Shown here piece after piece: positions 27,087 to 36,074 of a stretch of DNA of 64,000 bases (position 1 is its first letter; each line of letters opens with the position of its first letter). The notes under the pieces were generated by a model. The model was not told the DNA's origin. It saw only the letters and a list, made by a program, of their open reading frames with translations, and made no database searches. The translations under genes were made by a program, and so were the position numbers. Source of the stretch: Pseudophaeobacter sp. (lineage in GTDB: Bacteria > Pseudomonadota > Alphaproteobacteria > Rhodobacterales > Rhodobacteraceae); the NCBI GenBank assembly GCA_027019165.1, contig JALUXC010000028.1:54929-118928 (forward strand), written 5' to 3'.

Positions 27087-28415
27087 ATGCTTTGGACACA
27101 ACTCAATCAGACTGTCGAGCTTGGCTGGGACTTCTACCTTCCTGTCATCCTATTTGTCGGACTGATCGCCTTGGCGGTTCCGGTCTGGGCCGCGATCGGA
27201 GCCGCCGCCATTACCATGCTGGTGATGTCCGGCGACATGCCCCTTAGCGCAGTCGGAGAAAGCCTATTCACCGGTATTGACGCTTTTGCCCTTACCGCTG
27301 TTCCACTTTTCATTCTGACGGGCGACGTGCTGGTGCGAACCGGACTTTCGCGCAAATTTCTCGACGTTGCTGAGGCGCTCACCCAATTTGCCAAGGGCGG
27401 CTTCGGATCGGCAACGGTTCTCGTCTGCGGTATGTTTGCAGCCATCTCGGGTTCTGATGCTGCCGGTGCGGCAGCTGTGGGACGCATGACCATCGCGCGG
27501 CTGGTCGAAGCAGGCTACCCTCGACCCTATGCCTGTGCGCTGGTGGCGGCGGGCGCCTGCACCGGCATACTTATCCCGCCATCCATCGCCTACATCATCA
27601 TTGGCTTGGTCCTGGGCATTTCCGCATCAACCCTCTTTCTTGCAGCACTGATCCCCGGGCTGTGCATCCTAATCTCGATTCTGATCACCAATATCGTGGT
27701 AAACCGCATCCACGGATACGAAGGCGGCGGCAATGTCTCTTTGCCGGAATACCTTGGAAATCTCGGCCGTTCTTTGCAATCGGGCTGGTATGCCTTCATC
27801 GTTCCGGGGATCATTTTTTACGGGATCTTCTCGGGGCGTCTCACGCCGACCGAAGCGGGTGCCACCGCGGTCGTCGTCACGATCTTGCTCGGGTTCATCC
27901 TGGGCACGCTGAGACTTTCTGACTTTCCAGCAATGCTGATCAGTTCGGCCAAGGTCAATGGCGTCATCCTTCCGATCATCGCTTTCTCCGCACCGCTTGC
28001 CGAGGCGCTTGCCATCATGGGCGTTCCGCAGGGGTTCGTCACCTCGGTGACTTCGCTGACCGATGACCCTTATGTGCTGATCCTGCTGATGATCTGCATC
28101 CTGATTGCAGCAGGCTGCGTGATGGAGACGACGCCAAACATCGTGATCCTCGCGCCGATCCTGAAGCCTTTGGCTGACAATATCGGGATGAATGAAATTC
28201 AGTTCTGCATCATGATGATCACTGCACTCGGGGTTGGTTTCATCACTCCTCCGCTGGGACTGAATCTATTCGTTGTTTCCGGCATTACCGGGGAATCGAT
28301 CCTAAAAATCGCAGCCCGCGCCGTGCCGTTCGTTTTCTTCATGCTGATCGTGGGTCTGTTGATCGCCTATGTGCCTCCCCTGTCCACGACGCTTCTGCCC
28401 GATATTTTCAAATAA
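27087..28415 (+). CDS. hpsM: TRAP transporter large permease subunit (DctM type)
   Basis: The 442-residue protein has about twelve helices and carries the DctM motifs LTAVPLFILTGDVLVRTGLS, AISGSDAAGAAAVGRMTI, TGILIPPSIAYIIIG and ITPPLGLNLFVVSGI. It is the sodium-driven transport channel of the TRAP system. GAGGGGG lies 7 nt before the ATG at 27087. It is followed after 11 bp by hpsN, which oxidises the imported substrate. Confidence 0.92.
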   Translation: MLWTQLNQTVELGWDFYLPVILFVGLIALAVPVWAAIGAAAITMLVMSGDMPLSAVGESLFTGIDAFALTAVPLFILTGDVLVRTGLSRKFLDVAEALTQFAKGGFGSATVLVCGMFAAISGSDAAGAAAVGRMTIARLVEAGYPRPYACALVAAGACTGILIPPSIAYIIIGLVLGISASTLFLAALIPGLCILISILITNIVVNRIHGYEGGGNVSLPEYLGNLGRSLQSGWYAFIVPGIIFYGIFSGRLTPTEAGATAVVVTILLGFILGTLRLSDFPAMLISSAKVNGVILPIIAFSAPLAEALAIMGVPQGFVTSVTSLTDDPYVLILLMICILIAAGCVMETTPNIVILAPILKPLADNIGMNEIQFCIMMITALGVGFITPPLGLNLFVVSGITGESILKIAARAVPFVFFMLIVGLLIAYVPPLSTTLLPDIFK

Positions 28416-28426
28416 GGACAAGAAAG

Positions 28427-29734
28427 ATGCCCCGCGAGTATCTAAAGAAAGCCACCCTGACTTCAAAATCGGACGCCTCCGAAACAAAGAAGATCGTGCG
28501 CCAGATCCTCGACGATATCGAGACCGGCGGCGACGGCAAGGCAATGGAATATGCCGCCAAGTTTGACCGCTATGAAGGCAATGTCATTCTGACCCCGGAG
28601 GAGATTGAAGCCGCCTGCGCATTGGTGCCCGACAAGCTGAAAACCGACATTCAGTTTGCGCATGACAACGTCAAACGCTTTGCCGAGGCACAAAAAGCCA
28701 CAGTTGCGGATATCGAATACGAAGTTGTGCCAGGGCTGATTGCTGGCCAAAAGGCAATCCCGGTGGATGCCGCTGGCTGCTATGTCCCCGGAGGGAGATA
28801 TAGCCACATCGCCAGCGCGATCATGACCGTCACAACGGCCAAAGTGGCCGACTGCGCCCATATTGTAGCCTGTTCCCCGCCAAGACCCGGCGTCGGCATC
28901 GCGCCCGCAATTGTCTACGCGGCTCATATCTGTGGCGCCGACAAGATCATGGCCATGGGCGGTGTCCAGGGCGTCGCCGCTATGACGTTTGGCCTGTTTG
29001 GACTACCCAAGGCCAAAATCCTCGTTGGACCGGGAAATCAGTTCGTAGCCGAAGCCAAGCGCATGCTGTTTGGACGCGTCGGGATCGATATGATTGCAGG
29101 ACCAACCGACAGTCTGGTTCTAGCCGACAGCACCGCAGACCCGCATATCGTTGCTACGGATCTCGTGAGCCAGGCCGAGCATGGCTACAATTCTCCCGTC
29201 TGGCTGGTCACAAACGACCGGTCTGTGGCCGAAAAGGTCATGGAACTGGTCCCCCGCTATATTGATGATCTCCCTGAGGTGAATCGCGAAAACGCCGCTG
29301 CAGCCTGGCGCGACTACGCCGAGGTAATCCTATGTGAAGACCGCGAGGAAATGGCCGCCACATCGGATGACTATGCCCCAGAACACCTGACCGTGCAGGC
29401 CGAAGATCTTGATTGGTGGCTGGAGCGGCTGTCCTGCTACGGTTCATTGTTCTTGGGGGAAGAGACCACCGTCAGCTATGGCGACAAGGCAGCAGGCACC
29501 AACCATGTGCTTCCGACCTCTGGCGCGGCGTCTTACACAGGCGGCTTGAGCGTTCACAAATACATGAAGATCGTAACTTGGCAGAGGGCCACTCGCGAGG
29601 GATCAAAACCGGTCGCGATTGCAACCGCTCGGATCGCCCGGCTCGAGGGGATGGAAGGACACGCCCGCGCCGCAGATGTGCGGCTGGCAAAATACTTCCC
29701 TCAAGAAACCTTTGATCTCACTGCAACGGAATGA
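28427..29734 (+). CDS. hpsN: Sulfopropanediol 3-dehydrogenase
   Basis: The 435-residue enzyme is a histidinol-dehydrogenase homologue. It has the HisD blocks AGCYVPGGRYSHIASAIM, GPGNQFVAEAKRMLFGRVG, IDMIAGPTDSLVLAD and the Zn-ligand region SQAEHGYNSPVWLV, then APEHLTVQAED and TGGLSVHKYMKIVTWQ. HpsN oxidises (R)-DHPS with NAD in two steps to (R)-sulfolactate. The assignment over true HisD rests on its place between a TRAP transporter, two dehydrogenases and SuyAB, and on the absence of other his genes. Confidence 0.93.
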   Translation: MPREYLKKATLTSKSDASETKKIVRQILDDIETGGDGKAMEYAAKFDRYEGNVILTPEEIEAACALVPDKLKTDIQFAHDNVKRFAEAQKATVADIEYEVVPGLIAGQKAIPVDAAGCYVPGGRYSHIASAIMTVTTAKVADCAHIVACSPPRPGVGIAPAIVYAAHICGADKIMAMGGVQGVAAMTFGLFGLPKAKILVGPGNQFVAEAKRMLFGRVGIDMIAGPTDSLVLADSTADPHIVATDLVSQAEHGYNSPVWLVTNDRSVAEKVMELVPRYIDDLPEVNRENAAAAWRDYAEVILCEDREEMAATSDDYAPEHLTVQAEDLDWWLERLSCYGSLFLGEETTVSYGDKAAGTNHVLPTSGAASYTGGLSVHKYMKIVTWQRATREGSKPVAIATARIARLEGMEGHARAADVRLAKYFPQETFDLTATE

Positions 29735-29741
29735 GCCGGAC

Positions 29742-30494
29742 ATGAACGGGCTCTTTGATCTGAGTGGAAAAATCGCCTGCGTGACCGGTGCCAGCTCTGG
29801 CCTAGGGCGCAGAGCGGCCCTGGTGCTGGCGAACGCCGGTGCGCGCGTTGTCGGCGTTGCACGCCGGGCGGATGCACTGACCGAATGGCAAGCAGAATCC
29901 AGCGGGCAGACCGCGGCCCTGAGTTACGATCTGAGCGATCAAAGCGGCCTGAAAGACCTCGCGCGTCGCATATCTGCCCCCTTTGGCACGCCAGACATCG
30001 TGGTTCATGCAGCAGGTATCAACACACGTCAAAGCGCCGATGACGTTACGCCTGAAGGCTGGAACGCGACCATGGACCTAAACCTGGCCACGCCTTTTTT
30101 TCTTTCACAGCAACTGGTTGGTTCGATGAAAGCCAAAGGCTGGGGGCGAATTGTGACATTCGCCTCGCTACAAACCACGCGCGCCTTTCCCGCAGGCCTG
30201 GCCTATGGCGCCTCAAAGGGCGGTATCGCCCAGTTGACACGCGCCATGGCCGAGGCCTGGTCCCGGCATGGGATCAACGCCAATGCCATAGGTCCCGGCT
30301 TTTTCCGGACAGAGCTAACGGCTCCGGTCTTTTCCGACCCCGAACGTGCGGCCCGCAATGCGGCTCAGACCTGCGTCGGGCGCAATGGCGAACCCGAGGA
30401 TATCGACGGCCCTCTCCTGTTTCTGTGCTCACCCGCCTCTGACTACGTCACTGGGCAGGTTCTGATGGTCGATGGGGGGTTCACTGCGAAATGA
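29742..30494 (+). CDS. hpsO: DHPS 2-dehydrogenase, SDR family (HpsO-like)
   Basis: The 250-residue short-chain dehydrogenase has the cofactor loop VTGASSGLGRRAALVLANAG, the NxxA-type HAAGINTR segment and the catalytic Tyr-x3-Lys in YGASKGGIAQL near residue 153. With HpsP it would interconvert (S)- and (R)-DHPS through a keto intermediate, giving an apparent racemase. Which of the letters O and P belongs to which fold is taken from gene order and is less certain than the function of the pair. The stop overlaps the next start. Confidence 0.82.
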   Translation: MNGLFDLSGKIACVTGASSGLGRRAALVLANAGARVVGVARRADALTEWQAESSGQTAALSYDLSDQSGLKDLARRISAPFGTPDIVVHAAGINTRQSADDVTPEGWNATMDLNLATPFFLSQQLVGSMKAKGWGRIVTFASLQTTRAFPAGLAYGASKGGIAQLTRAMAEAWSRHGINANAIGPGFFRTELTAPVFSDPERAARNAAQTCVGRNGEPEDIDGPLLFLCSPASDYVTGQVLMVDGGFTAK

Positions 30495-31471
30495 AGGCTC
30501 TTGTCTATGAAGGCCCCGAAACAATGGCATACCACGATGTGCCCGATCCTGCCCCTGCGGCGGGAGAACAGCTGATCCGCATCGAAAGCGTCGGCATCTG
30601 CGGATCAGACATGCATGCATATCTCGGCCACGATGATCGACGCCCTGCGCCGCTGATCCTTGGTCATGAGGCCGCCGGGACCATTGCCTCTGGCCCTCGA
30701 AAAGGCGATCGGGTGACGATCAATCCACTGGTGACCTGCGGTAGATGCCCGGCCTGCGCGGCGGGGCGCGAAAACCTGTGCTCTGCCCGCCAGATCATCT
30801 CCATGCCGCCGCGCGAAGGCGCCTTTGCCCAGTATGTGGCAATGCCAGAGGTCAATCTGATCTCAGTCCCGGGCACAGTGCCGATGGACAAGGCTGCTTT
30901 GGCAGAACCACTGGCTGTCGGCTGGCACGCAGCTCGGCTTGGCCTTGAGGCGTTGCATCCCTCTATGGAGCGCTCAGCTCTGGTTCTGGGCGGCGGCGCA
31001 ATCGGTCTTGCAGCGGCGCTTGCGCTGACCGCAATGGGGGTGCCTTCCCCGCATGTGGTCGAGCCGAACCCGCTGCGGCGGCGCTATCTGATTGAACGCT
31101 GCGGCCTGCGCGCCGTCGAGCAGGCCAAAGGCCACTTCCCGCTCGTCGTCGACGCTGTGGGCTGTGCGGCCACCCGTGCCTGCGCATCAACACAGGCCTG
31201 CCCCGGCGGGGTTGTCGTGCATATTGGCCTCGGAGAGGATGAAGGCGGCCTCGATATCCGGCGCATGACGCTGCAGGAAATCACGTTCATCGGGACCTAC
31301 ACCTATACGGCGCAGGATTTCCGCGACACTGCAGCCGCCATCTTTGACGGTCGTCTTGGGGCGCTGGACTGGACCGAGCGCCGGGCGCTGGCCGACGGCC
31401 CTAGAGCCTTTTCCGATATACGCCATGGCCGAGCGGCGACCCCCAAAATCCTGCTGTCGCCATGGGAATGA
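30491..31471 (+). CDS. hpsP: DHPS 2-dehydrogenase, zinc-dependent MDR family (HpsP-like)
   Basis: The 326-residue medium-chain dehydrogenase has the catalytic zinc ligands in VGICGSDMHAYLGH and LILGHEAAGTIASG, and a structural zinc site in CGRCPACAAGRENLC. The dinucleotide loop is LVLGGGAIGLAAALALTAMG near residue 163. It is shorter than typical members. It is translationally coupled to the SDR gene by ATGA overlap, which supports paired action in DHPS epimerisation. Confidence 0.82.
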   Translation: MKALVYEGPETMAYHDVPDPAPAAGEQLIRIESVGICGSDMHAYLGHDDRRPAPLILGHEAAGTIASGPRKGDRVTINPLVTCGRCPACAAGRENLCSARQIISMPPREGAFAQYVAMPEVNLISVPGTVPMDKAALAEPLAVGWHAARLGLEALHPSMERSALVLGGGAIGLAAALALTAMGVPSPHVVEPNPLRRRYLIERCGLRAVEQAKGHFPLVVDAVGCAATRACASTQACPGGVVVHIGLGEDEGGLDIRRMTLQEITFIGTYTYTAQDFRDTAAAIFDGRLGALDWTERRALADGPRAFSDIRHGRAATPKILLSPWE

Positions 31472-31501
31472 AGATGGAGACCGAACAGGGAGGAATTTGC
31501 C

Positions 31502-31915
31502 ATGTATGACAAGATACTGATCCCAATGGCGCTAGACCACGGCATCGGTCCGGCAGCTTTGAAAGTGGCCCGTGCCCTGCTGTCCGAAACTGGCGAAATC
31601 CATGCCTTGCATGTCTACGAAGCGCCAGAAGGATCGGTCAGCGCCTTTCTCGACAAAGACGTGGTGCAGGCCGGTTTCGACTCAGCTCGTCAAAGGTTGA
31701 ACGACCGTGTCGCTGGCAAAGATCGCGTCACCCCCGTCCTGCGCAAAGGCCACACTGCCCGCACCATCATCGATTATGCCGCCGAGGCCGAGATCGATTG
31801 CGTCGTTATCGGATCTCATAAGCCAGGCCTGTCCGACTACCTGTTGGGGTCAACCGCATCCAGGGTCGTCCGTCACGCGCCCTGTGCAGTGCACGTCCTG
31901 CGAACGTCCGGTTGA
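31502..31915 (+). CDS. Universal stress protein (UspA family)
   Basis: The 137-residue Usp domain starts MYDKILIPMALDHG and ends with the ATP-binding motif VVIGSHKPGLSDYLLGSTAS, RVVRHAPCAVHVLR. Usp proteins sit in other TRAP operons, such as teaD with the ectoine transporter, where they modulate uptake. Its position inside the DHPS operon suggests a similar role here. AGGGAGGA precedes the start. Confidence 0.9.
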   Translation: MYDKILIPMALDHGIGPAALKVARALLSETGEIHALHVYEAPEGSVSAFLDKDVVQAGFDSARQRLNDRVAGKDRVTPVLRKGHTARTIIDYAAEAEIDCVVIGSHKPGLSDYLLGSTASRVVRHAPCAVHVLRTSG

Positions 31916-31960
31916 AACCCCAAGCCACCTTAATTGAAGCAAACCGAAACGGAGACATAA

Positions 31961-32251
31961 ATGTCCAACATTCCGCATCTTTTGGTGCACGATCACGAAG
32001 ACAATGTCGGTGTGGTCGTGGTCGAAGGTCTGACCGCAGGCACTGAAATGTTCTGCTGTGTCACCCATGACAATTCAACATTCACACTGACCGCCGGCGC
32101 CGATGTGCCCATTGGCCACAAGATCGCGCTCAAGGACCTCAAATCCGGCGATACTGCAATCAAATACGGTGAGGATATCGGCAAGATCATCGCCGACATC
32201 CCCATGGGCGGACATGTCCACACTCACAATTGTAAGACCAAACGCTGGTAA
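31961..32251 (+). CDS. suyA: (R)-sulfolactate sulfo-lyase, small subunit
   Basis: The 96-residue protein matches SuyA, a UxaA N-terminal (SAF)-type domain, with HLLVHDHEDNVGVVVVEGLT, ADVPIGHKIALKDLKSGD and the C-terminal KYGEDIGKIIADIPMGGHVH TH box. With SuyB it splits (R)-sulfolactate into pyruvate and sulfite, releasing the sulfonate group. It is followed by suyB after 12 bp. Confidence 0.93.
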   Translation: MSNIPHLLVHDHEDNVGVVVVEGLTAGTEMFCCVTHDNSTFTLTAGADVPIGHKIALKDLKSGDTAIKYGEDIGKIIADIPMGGHVHTHNCKTKRW

Positions 32252-32263
32252 GGAGCGGAAAAG

Positions 32264-33445
32264 ATGGCATCGAAATATTCCAACATCACCGTTCATGGCT
32301 ATCGGCGCGAGAATGGCCGGGTCGGCATTCGCAATCACGTTGTGATCCTGCCGGTGGATGATATCTCAAACGCTGCTGTTGAAGCAGTGGCGAACAATGT
32401 CAAAGGGACGCTGGCCATTCCCCATGCCTATGGCCGCCTGCAGTTCGGAGAGGACCTGGACGTTCATTTTCGCACTATCATCGGCACAGGCGCCAACCCC
32501 AACGTGGCCGCGGTCGTCGTGATCGGCATCGAGCCAGAATGGACAAAGGTCATCGCTGACGGAATACGCAAGACAGGCAAGCCTGTGGCCGAATTCTCGA
32601 TCGAACAGAAAGGCGACTTTGAAACCATCCGGGCCGCCAGTTGGGCTGCCAAGGAATTTGTACACTACGCCACCGAATTGCAGCGCGAGGAATGCTCGAT
32701 CTCCGAGCTTTGGGTATCGACCAAATGCGGTGAGAGCGACACCACCACCGGTTTGGGATCCTGCCCCACCGTTGGAAACATGTATGACAAGCTTTTGCCC
32801 GAGGGCATCACGGGTTTCTTTGGAGAAACGTCAGAGATCACCGGAGCCGAGCACATCTGTCAGAAGCGCGCAATCAACGAAGAGGTTGGCGCACGCTGGT
32901 ACCAAATGTGGAAAGCCTATCAGGACGATGTGATCTTTGCCCATCAGACCGACGACCTGTCCGACAGCCAACCCACCAAGGGCAACATCTTGGGCGGCCT
33001 TACCACAATCGAGGAAAAGGCGCTTGGCAACCTAGAAAAGATCGGTCGCACATCACAGTACATCGACATCCTTGGCCCGGCAGAGCAGCCGAATTCCGGA
33101 AACGGCCTGTATTTCATGGACTCGTCTTCGGCCGCGGCGGAATGCGTCACCTTGATGGCCGCCGGTGGCGCCGTGATCCATACCTTCCCTACCGGACAAG
33201 GGAACGTGGTTGGCAACCCCATCGTACCGGTGATCAAGATCACCGCAAATCCACGCACGGTGCGCACCATGGGTGAACACATCGATGTGGATGTGTCGGG
33301 AATCCTGCGCCGCGATCAGACGATCGATGAGGCAGGAGATGCCCTGATCGAAATGATGCGTCGTACCGCCAATGGGCGCAACACGGCGGCCGAAGCTTTG
33401 GGGCATCGGGAGTTCTCGATGACAAAGCTTTATCGAAGCGCATGA
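32264..33445 (+). CDS. suyB: (R)-sulfolactate sulfo-lyase, large subunit
   Basis: The 393-residue protein is the altronate-dehydratase-like (UxaA C-terminal) catalytic subunit, with [55 protein letters not shown] and [20 protein letters not shown]. Cysteines in the second block probably hold the metal. It ends the catabolic route: pyruvate enters central metabolism, and sulfite must be oxidised or exported, but no sulfite dehydrogenase or exporter gene follows here. A strong hairpin lies just downstream. Confidence 0.93.
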   Translation: MASKYSNITVHGYRRENGRVGIRNHVVILPVDDISNAAVEAVANNVKGTLAIPHAYGRLQFGEDLDVHFRTIIGTGANPNVAAVVVIGIEPEWTKVIADGIRKTGKPVAEFSIEQKGDFETIRAASWAAKEFVHYATELQREECSISELWVSTKCGESDTTTGLGSCPTVGNMYDKLLPEGITGFFGETSEITGAEHICQKRAINEEVGARWYQMWKAYQDDVIFAHQTDDLSDSQPTKGNILGGLTTIEEKALGNLEKIGRTSQYIDILGPAEQPNSGNGLYFMDSSSAAAECVTLMAAGGAVIHTFPTGQGNVVGNPIVPVIKITANPRTVRTMGEHIDVDVSGILRRDQTIDEAGDALIEMMRRTANGRNTAAEALGHREFSMTKLYRSA

Positions 33446-33450
33446 CAAAA

Positions 33451-33480
33451 GCGTGGGCGGTTCAGCCGCGCCGCCCACGC
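33451..33480 (+). terminator. Terminator-like hairpin after suyB
   Basis: The perfect 10-bp arms gcgtgggcgg (33451-33460) and ccgcccacgc (33471-33480) flank a 10-base loop, 6 bp after the suyB stop. A second cccacgc follows and allows an alternative fold. There is no long T-run. Confidence 0.6.
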
Positions 33481-33537
33481 CCACGCTTGTGCACGCAGCA
33501 ACGCTGCTGATGTGGCCAACACGTCACCTGTGCCGCG

Positions 33538-33572
33538 AGGACAGCGATTGCCGCAATGTCCCTCGCTGTCCT
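33538..33572 (-). terminator. Hairpin downstream of DUF2189 gene
   Basis: The 10-bp arms aggacagcga (33538-33547) and tcgctgtcct (33563-33572) flank 15 bases. The structure lies 34 bp beyond the stop of the convergent DUF2189 gene, so it likely ends that transcript. Confidence 0.5.
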
Positions 33573-33606
33573 GCAAACAGGCGGCTTCTAAAAAAGGTCC
33601 GATAGA

Positions 33607-34425
33607 TCAGCCCTCCGCCGGCTGCACGGCGCGCTGATAAAGATGCCATGTCGTGTGGCCCAGGACTGGCAGGGAAAGGATCAAGCCCAGAAACGCCGGA
33701 ACCAGCGACAACAGCATAGTGACCGCGATTATCGCCGCCCAGGAAAGCATGACCATCGGATTCTTCTTGACCACGCGAATGGACGTGAGCATCGCGGTAA
33801 TGAAATCCATTTCCCTATCGAGCAACATGGGCATGGCTATGACAGTCACCGAGAAAAGGACCGCCGATAGAAATGCGCCAATGCAGGTGCCAATGGCAAG
33901 GAAGGTCCAACCTTCTGGCGTAAAGAGCACCGTGTTCAAGAAACCGTCCAAATCCGAGAAGGACGAATCTTGCAAAACGACCACAAGCACTGTCCGAAAC
34001 TGGTAGAACCACACCCAGAAAATGAACAAGGTGACAAAGGCCATCCAGCCCATCTCGCGCTTTCGTTGATTGGCCATCACAGTGAGGATTTCACGCCAGC
34101 CGAAACGCTCTTCGTCTTGCAGGCGGCGAGACATTTCATAAAGCCCTGAAGCGGCAAAGGGCGCGATCAGCGGGAAACCTACCGAAGCGGGAATGATCAT
34201 CCAGGCCTTTTCGAGCCAGACCAGGCACCAAACAACCAAAAGTCCGAAAACCGCATAAAACAGACCGAAGAAACCACTCATGACGGGACGCGCCAGAAAA
34301 TCTGAAAACCCGGCTCGCAGCGCTGCTTTTATGTCGACGGCCGTCACCGTGTTGACCTCAGGCATAGCCGACTGCTGCGGTGTCAGATTGTCCGATGGAG
34401 GTGACCCTGTTGTCCTCGGTGTCAT
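33607..34425 (-). CDS. DUF2189 integral membrane protein
   Basis: The 272-residue protein has about six membrane helices after a 45-residue polar N-terminus. It shows the DUF2189 core ALRAGFSDFLARPVMSGFFG, FPLIAPFAASGLYEMSRRLQ and GWREILTVMANQ, and a late block IRVVKKNPMVMLSWAAIIA. The family has no known function. The ATG at 34425 follows GGGAGGAG. It is convergent with the DHPS operon, so a link to sulfite handling cannot be claimed. Confidence 0.88.
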   Translation of the reverse strand: MTPRTTGSPPSDNLTPQQSAMPEVNTVTAVDIKAALRAGFSDFLARPVMSGFFGLFYAVFGLLVVWCLVWLEKAWMIIPASVGFPLIAPFAASGLYEMSRRLQDEERFGWREILTVMANQRKREMGWMAFVTLFIFWVWFYQFRTVLVVVLQDSSFSDLDGFLNTVLFTPEGWTFLAIGTCIGAFLSAVLFSVTVIAMPMLLDREMDFITAMLTSIRVVKKNPMVMLSWAAIIAVTMLLSLVPAFLGLILSLPVLGHTTWHLYQRAVQPAEG

Positions 34426-34898
34426 ATGCGCTCCTCCCAAGTCAGGCTAGCGCGCCGGTCCGTTGGCCTCGAAACGCGCGGTAAGATCCAGTCCTTGTAC
34501 CTCCACAAACTTGCAACAAGTTCGGCATCCGGGCAAGGCGCGAGCATTTCAGTGGATGGTCACAAGGGAAGCATCGACGTGACAAAGCCATGAAGTGGCA
34601 GCAAATGCCTAGAATGACGGGCCGAACCGCAGCATTCAAAAGGCGAAGGAAACACCCGGGTCGCGCCGTGCCCACAGGAGACGGTCTGCGGGCAGGTTTC
34701 CGATCGAGGAACATCGACGCGCCCCATGTCTAAGCCCATGAAACCGGATGTGGCTTTGAGTACACAGGGCACTTTTTGGCGGCCGATCAGGAAGTGAACT
34801 CACCAGCTACTGTGGATCCACTCACACACATCTTGACCCCAAATGCAGCAGCGACAATCATCGCCGCTATTTCTAACACTAGGTGATGTTTGGACGAT
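34426..34898. other. 473-bp gap without a supported gene
   Basis: Only short open frames on either strand occur here and none resembles a known protein. A 10-bp palindrome, gtggatccac (34812-34821), lies about 80 bp before the AraC-type gene and could be part of its control region. The gap marks the border between the DHPS region and the accessory region. Confidence 0.5.
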
Positions 34899-35744
34899 AT
34901 GATGCTGCAAGGCGAAGATTTGCAAATCCAGACCGCAAGCAGGCGGATTGTTTCCGCGCAGGGATTTCAATGCCTGAGCTTCAACGTTTTCGCGGGAGGT
35001 ACGATGCTGGTGACCTCATCCATTGAGGTCAATGAGCCGACCGAGATTTGCTTTCCCCACGATGAAAAAGGCCAGCATATCTCTGCCCAGTATTTTCTAT
35101 CGGGCGAGGCCAGCATCGTCATGGGGAATGGGCAGAGGCAGTTTTGGACGCAAGACGGATCATCAGTGATCCGAAGTGATACGCCGGGTTTTCGGCTGAT
35201 CGTGGAGCCCGGACATGTCCTGCGTCATGTCTGCGTGGGGATGTACCGGGATGCATTGCAGGACCGTTTGAACGAAACATCCTGCCAACAACTTGCGCGC
35301 TTGATGGCAACTGATGAGACCGTCGACCTTGCTGTGCCGGTTCCCACAGACATGCTGGTGCGTGGCACTGCCCAGAGACTTTACCAACTGCGCACCGCAA
35401 CCGGGCTGGACAGCGTCAAGGCCGAAGGCCTGGCGATCAGCCTTCTGTCAGAAGTGTTGTCCGGCTTTGGGAGATTGGCGCTGGACGGTGCAGACAGCAG
35501 TAGCGTTTTGCCGTGGCAGGCCCATAGGGTGCGGCAGCTCAAGGCTGCCATTGACGCCGATCCCGGCCATAGCTTTGCCGAAGGCGAAATGCTGGAGCGG
35601 TTTGCAATGGGAGACCAGACGGCGCGGCGGGTGTTTCAGACGGTGTTTGGAACCAGTCTTGCGGCCCATACGCGCATTTCCCGCCTGACGCATGCGCGAG
35701 GGAAACTGAGCGACGGTGCCGATGCGGCCTGTTACACTGCTTGA
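34899..35744 (+). pseudogene. AraC-type regulator truncated at an IS66 remnant
   Basis: The frame encodes 281 residues from ATG 34899 (a TTG at 34890 also opens it). The first 215 residues look like an AraC sensor domain. The last part shows the first DNA-binding helices (WQAHRVRQLKAAIDADPGHS, GDQTARRVFQTVFGTSLAAH, RISRLTHARGKLSDGA). AraC proteins need a second helix-turn-helix of about 45 residues (the GYxSxxxFxRxF block), which is missing. The sequence instead runs into CYTA and stops where IS66 sequence begins. The gene is therefore probably inactive, cut by an insertion and later deletion. Confidence 0.75.
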
Positions 35745-36071
35745 GTCGTGTATCGCCAGTGGAGAAGTTGGTCCAGCCGCGTGATCTTATGATCGGCGAC
35801 AAGGACCCATGTGAGCCATGTTTGAGTGCTGACGTCGTTGAGCTTGGCAGATTCGATCCGTGTGAAGACGAAGGCTATGGCTTTGCCGCCGCCTTCGGAG
35901 CCTGAGAACACACAATTTTCCGGCCGATGGCGACGGGTTTGACGGCGCCTTCAGCGGTGTTGTTGTCGAGCTCCGAATGCCCGTTCTCAAGATATGGCCG
36001 CGCCCTTGGCATCCGGCCAAGGGCCAACCGGAATGCCTGCACCAGTGGCGATTTACCCGAGATAGAAGGTT
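35732..36071 (-). mobile_element. IS66-family transposase C-terminal remnant
   Basis: Read on the minus strand, this stretch encodes the end of an IS66 transposase: SGKSPLVQAFRLALGRMPRA, then YLENGHSELDNNTAEGAVKP, then VAIGRKI. After a frameshift near 35915 it continues as SGSEGGGKAIAFVFTRIESA, KLNDVSTQTWLTWVL and ADHKITRLDQLLHWRYTTQA, with a TAA stop at 35734-35732. The DDE-domain N-terminal part and both element ends are missing. It is wedged between the truncated AraC-type gene and clpP, so it is a decayed scar and not an active element. Confidence 0.85.
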
Positions 36072-36074
36072 TCG

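Noticed and set aside
28427..29734. Histidinol dehydrogenase of histidine biosynthesis
   Set aside because: The fold is right, but the neighbours are a TRAP transporter, two DHPS dehydrogenases and SuyAB, and no other his gene is present. HpsN is the better call.
31961..33445. Altronate dehydratase (UxaA) split in two
   Set aside because: The size split of 96 and 393 residues and the DHPS context match SuyA and SuyB rather than a broken uxaA.
33607..34425. Sulfite exporter of the DHPS pathway
   Set aside because: The protein is DUF2189, not TauE/SafE, and it is convergent with the operon, so no functional link is claimed.
34442..34772. Small minus-strand frames of 70-90 codons before the AraC-type gene
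   Set aside because: They have no family pattern, no ribosome site and low-complexity GC composition, so they were treated as non-coding.
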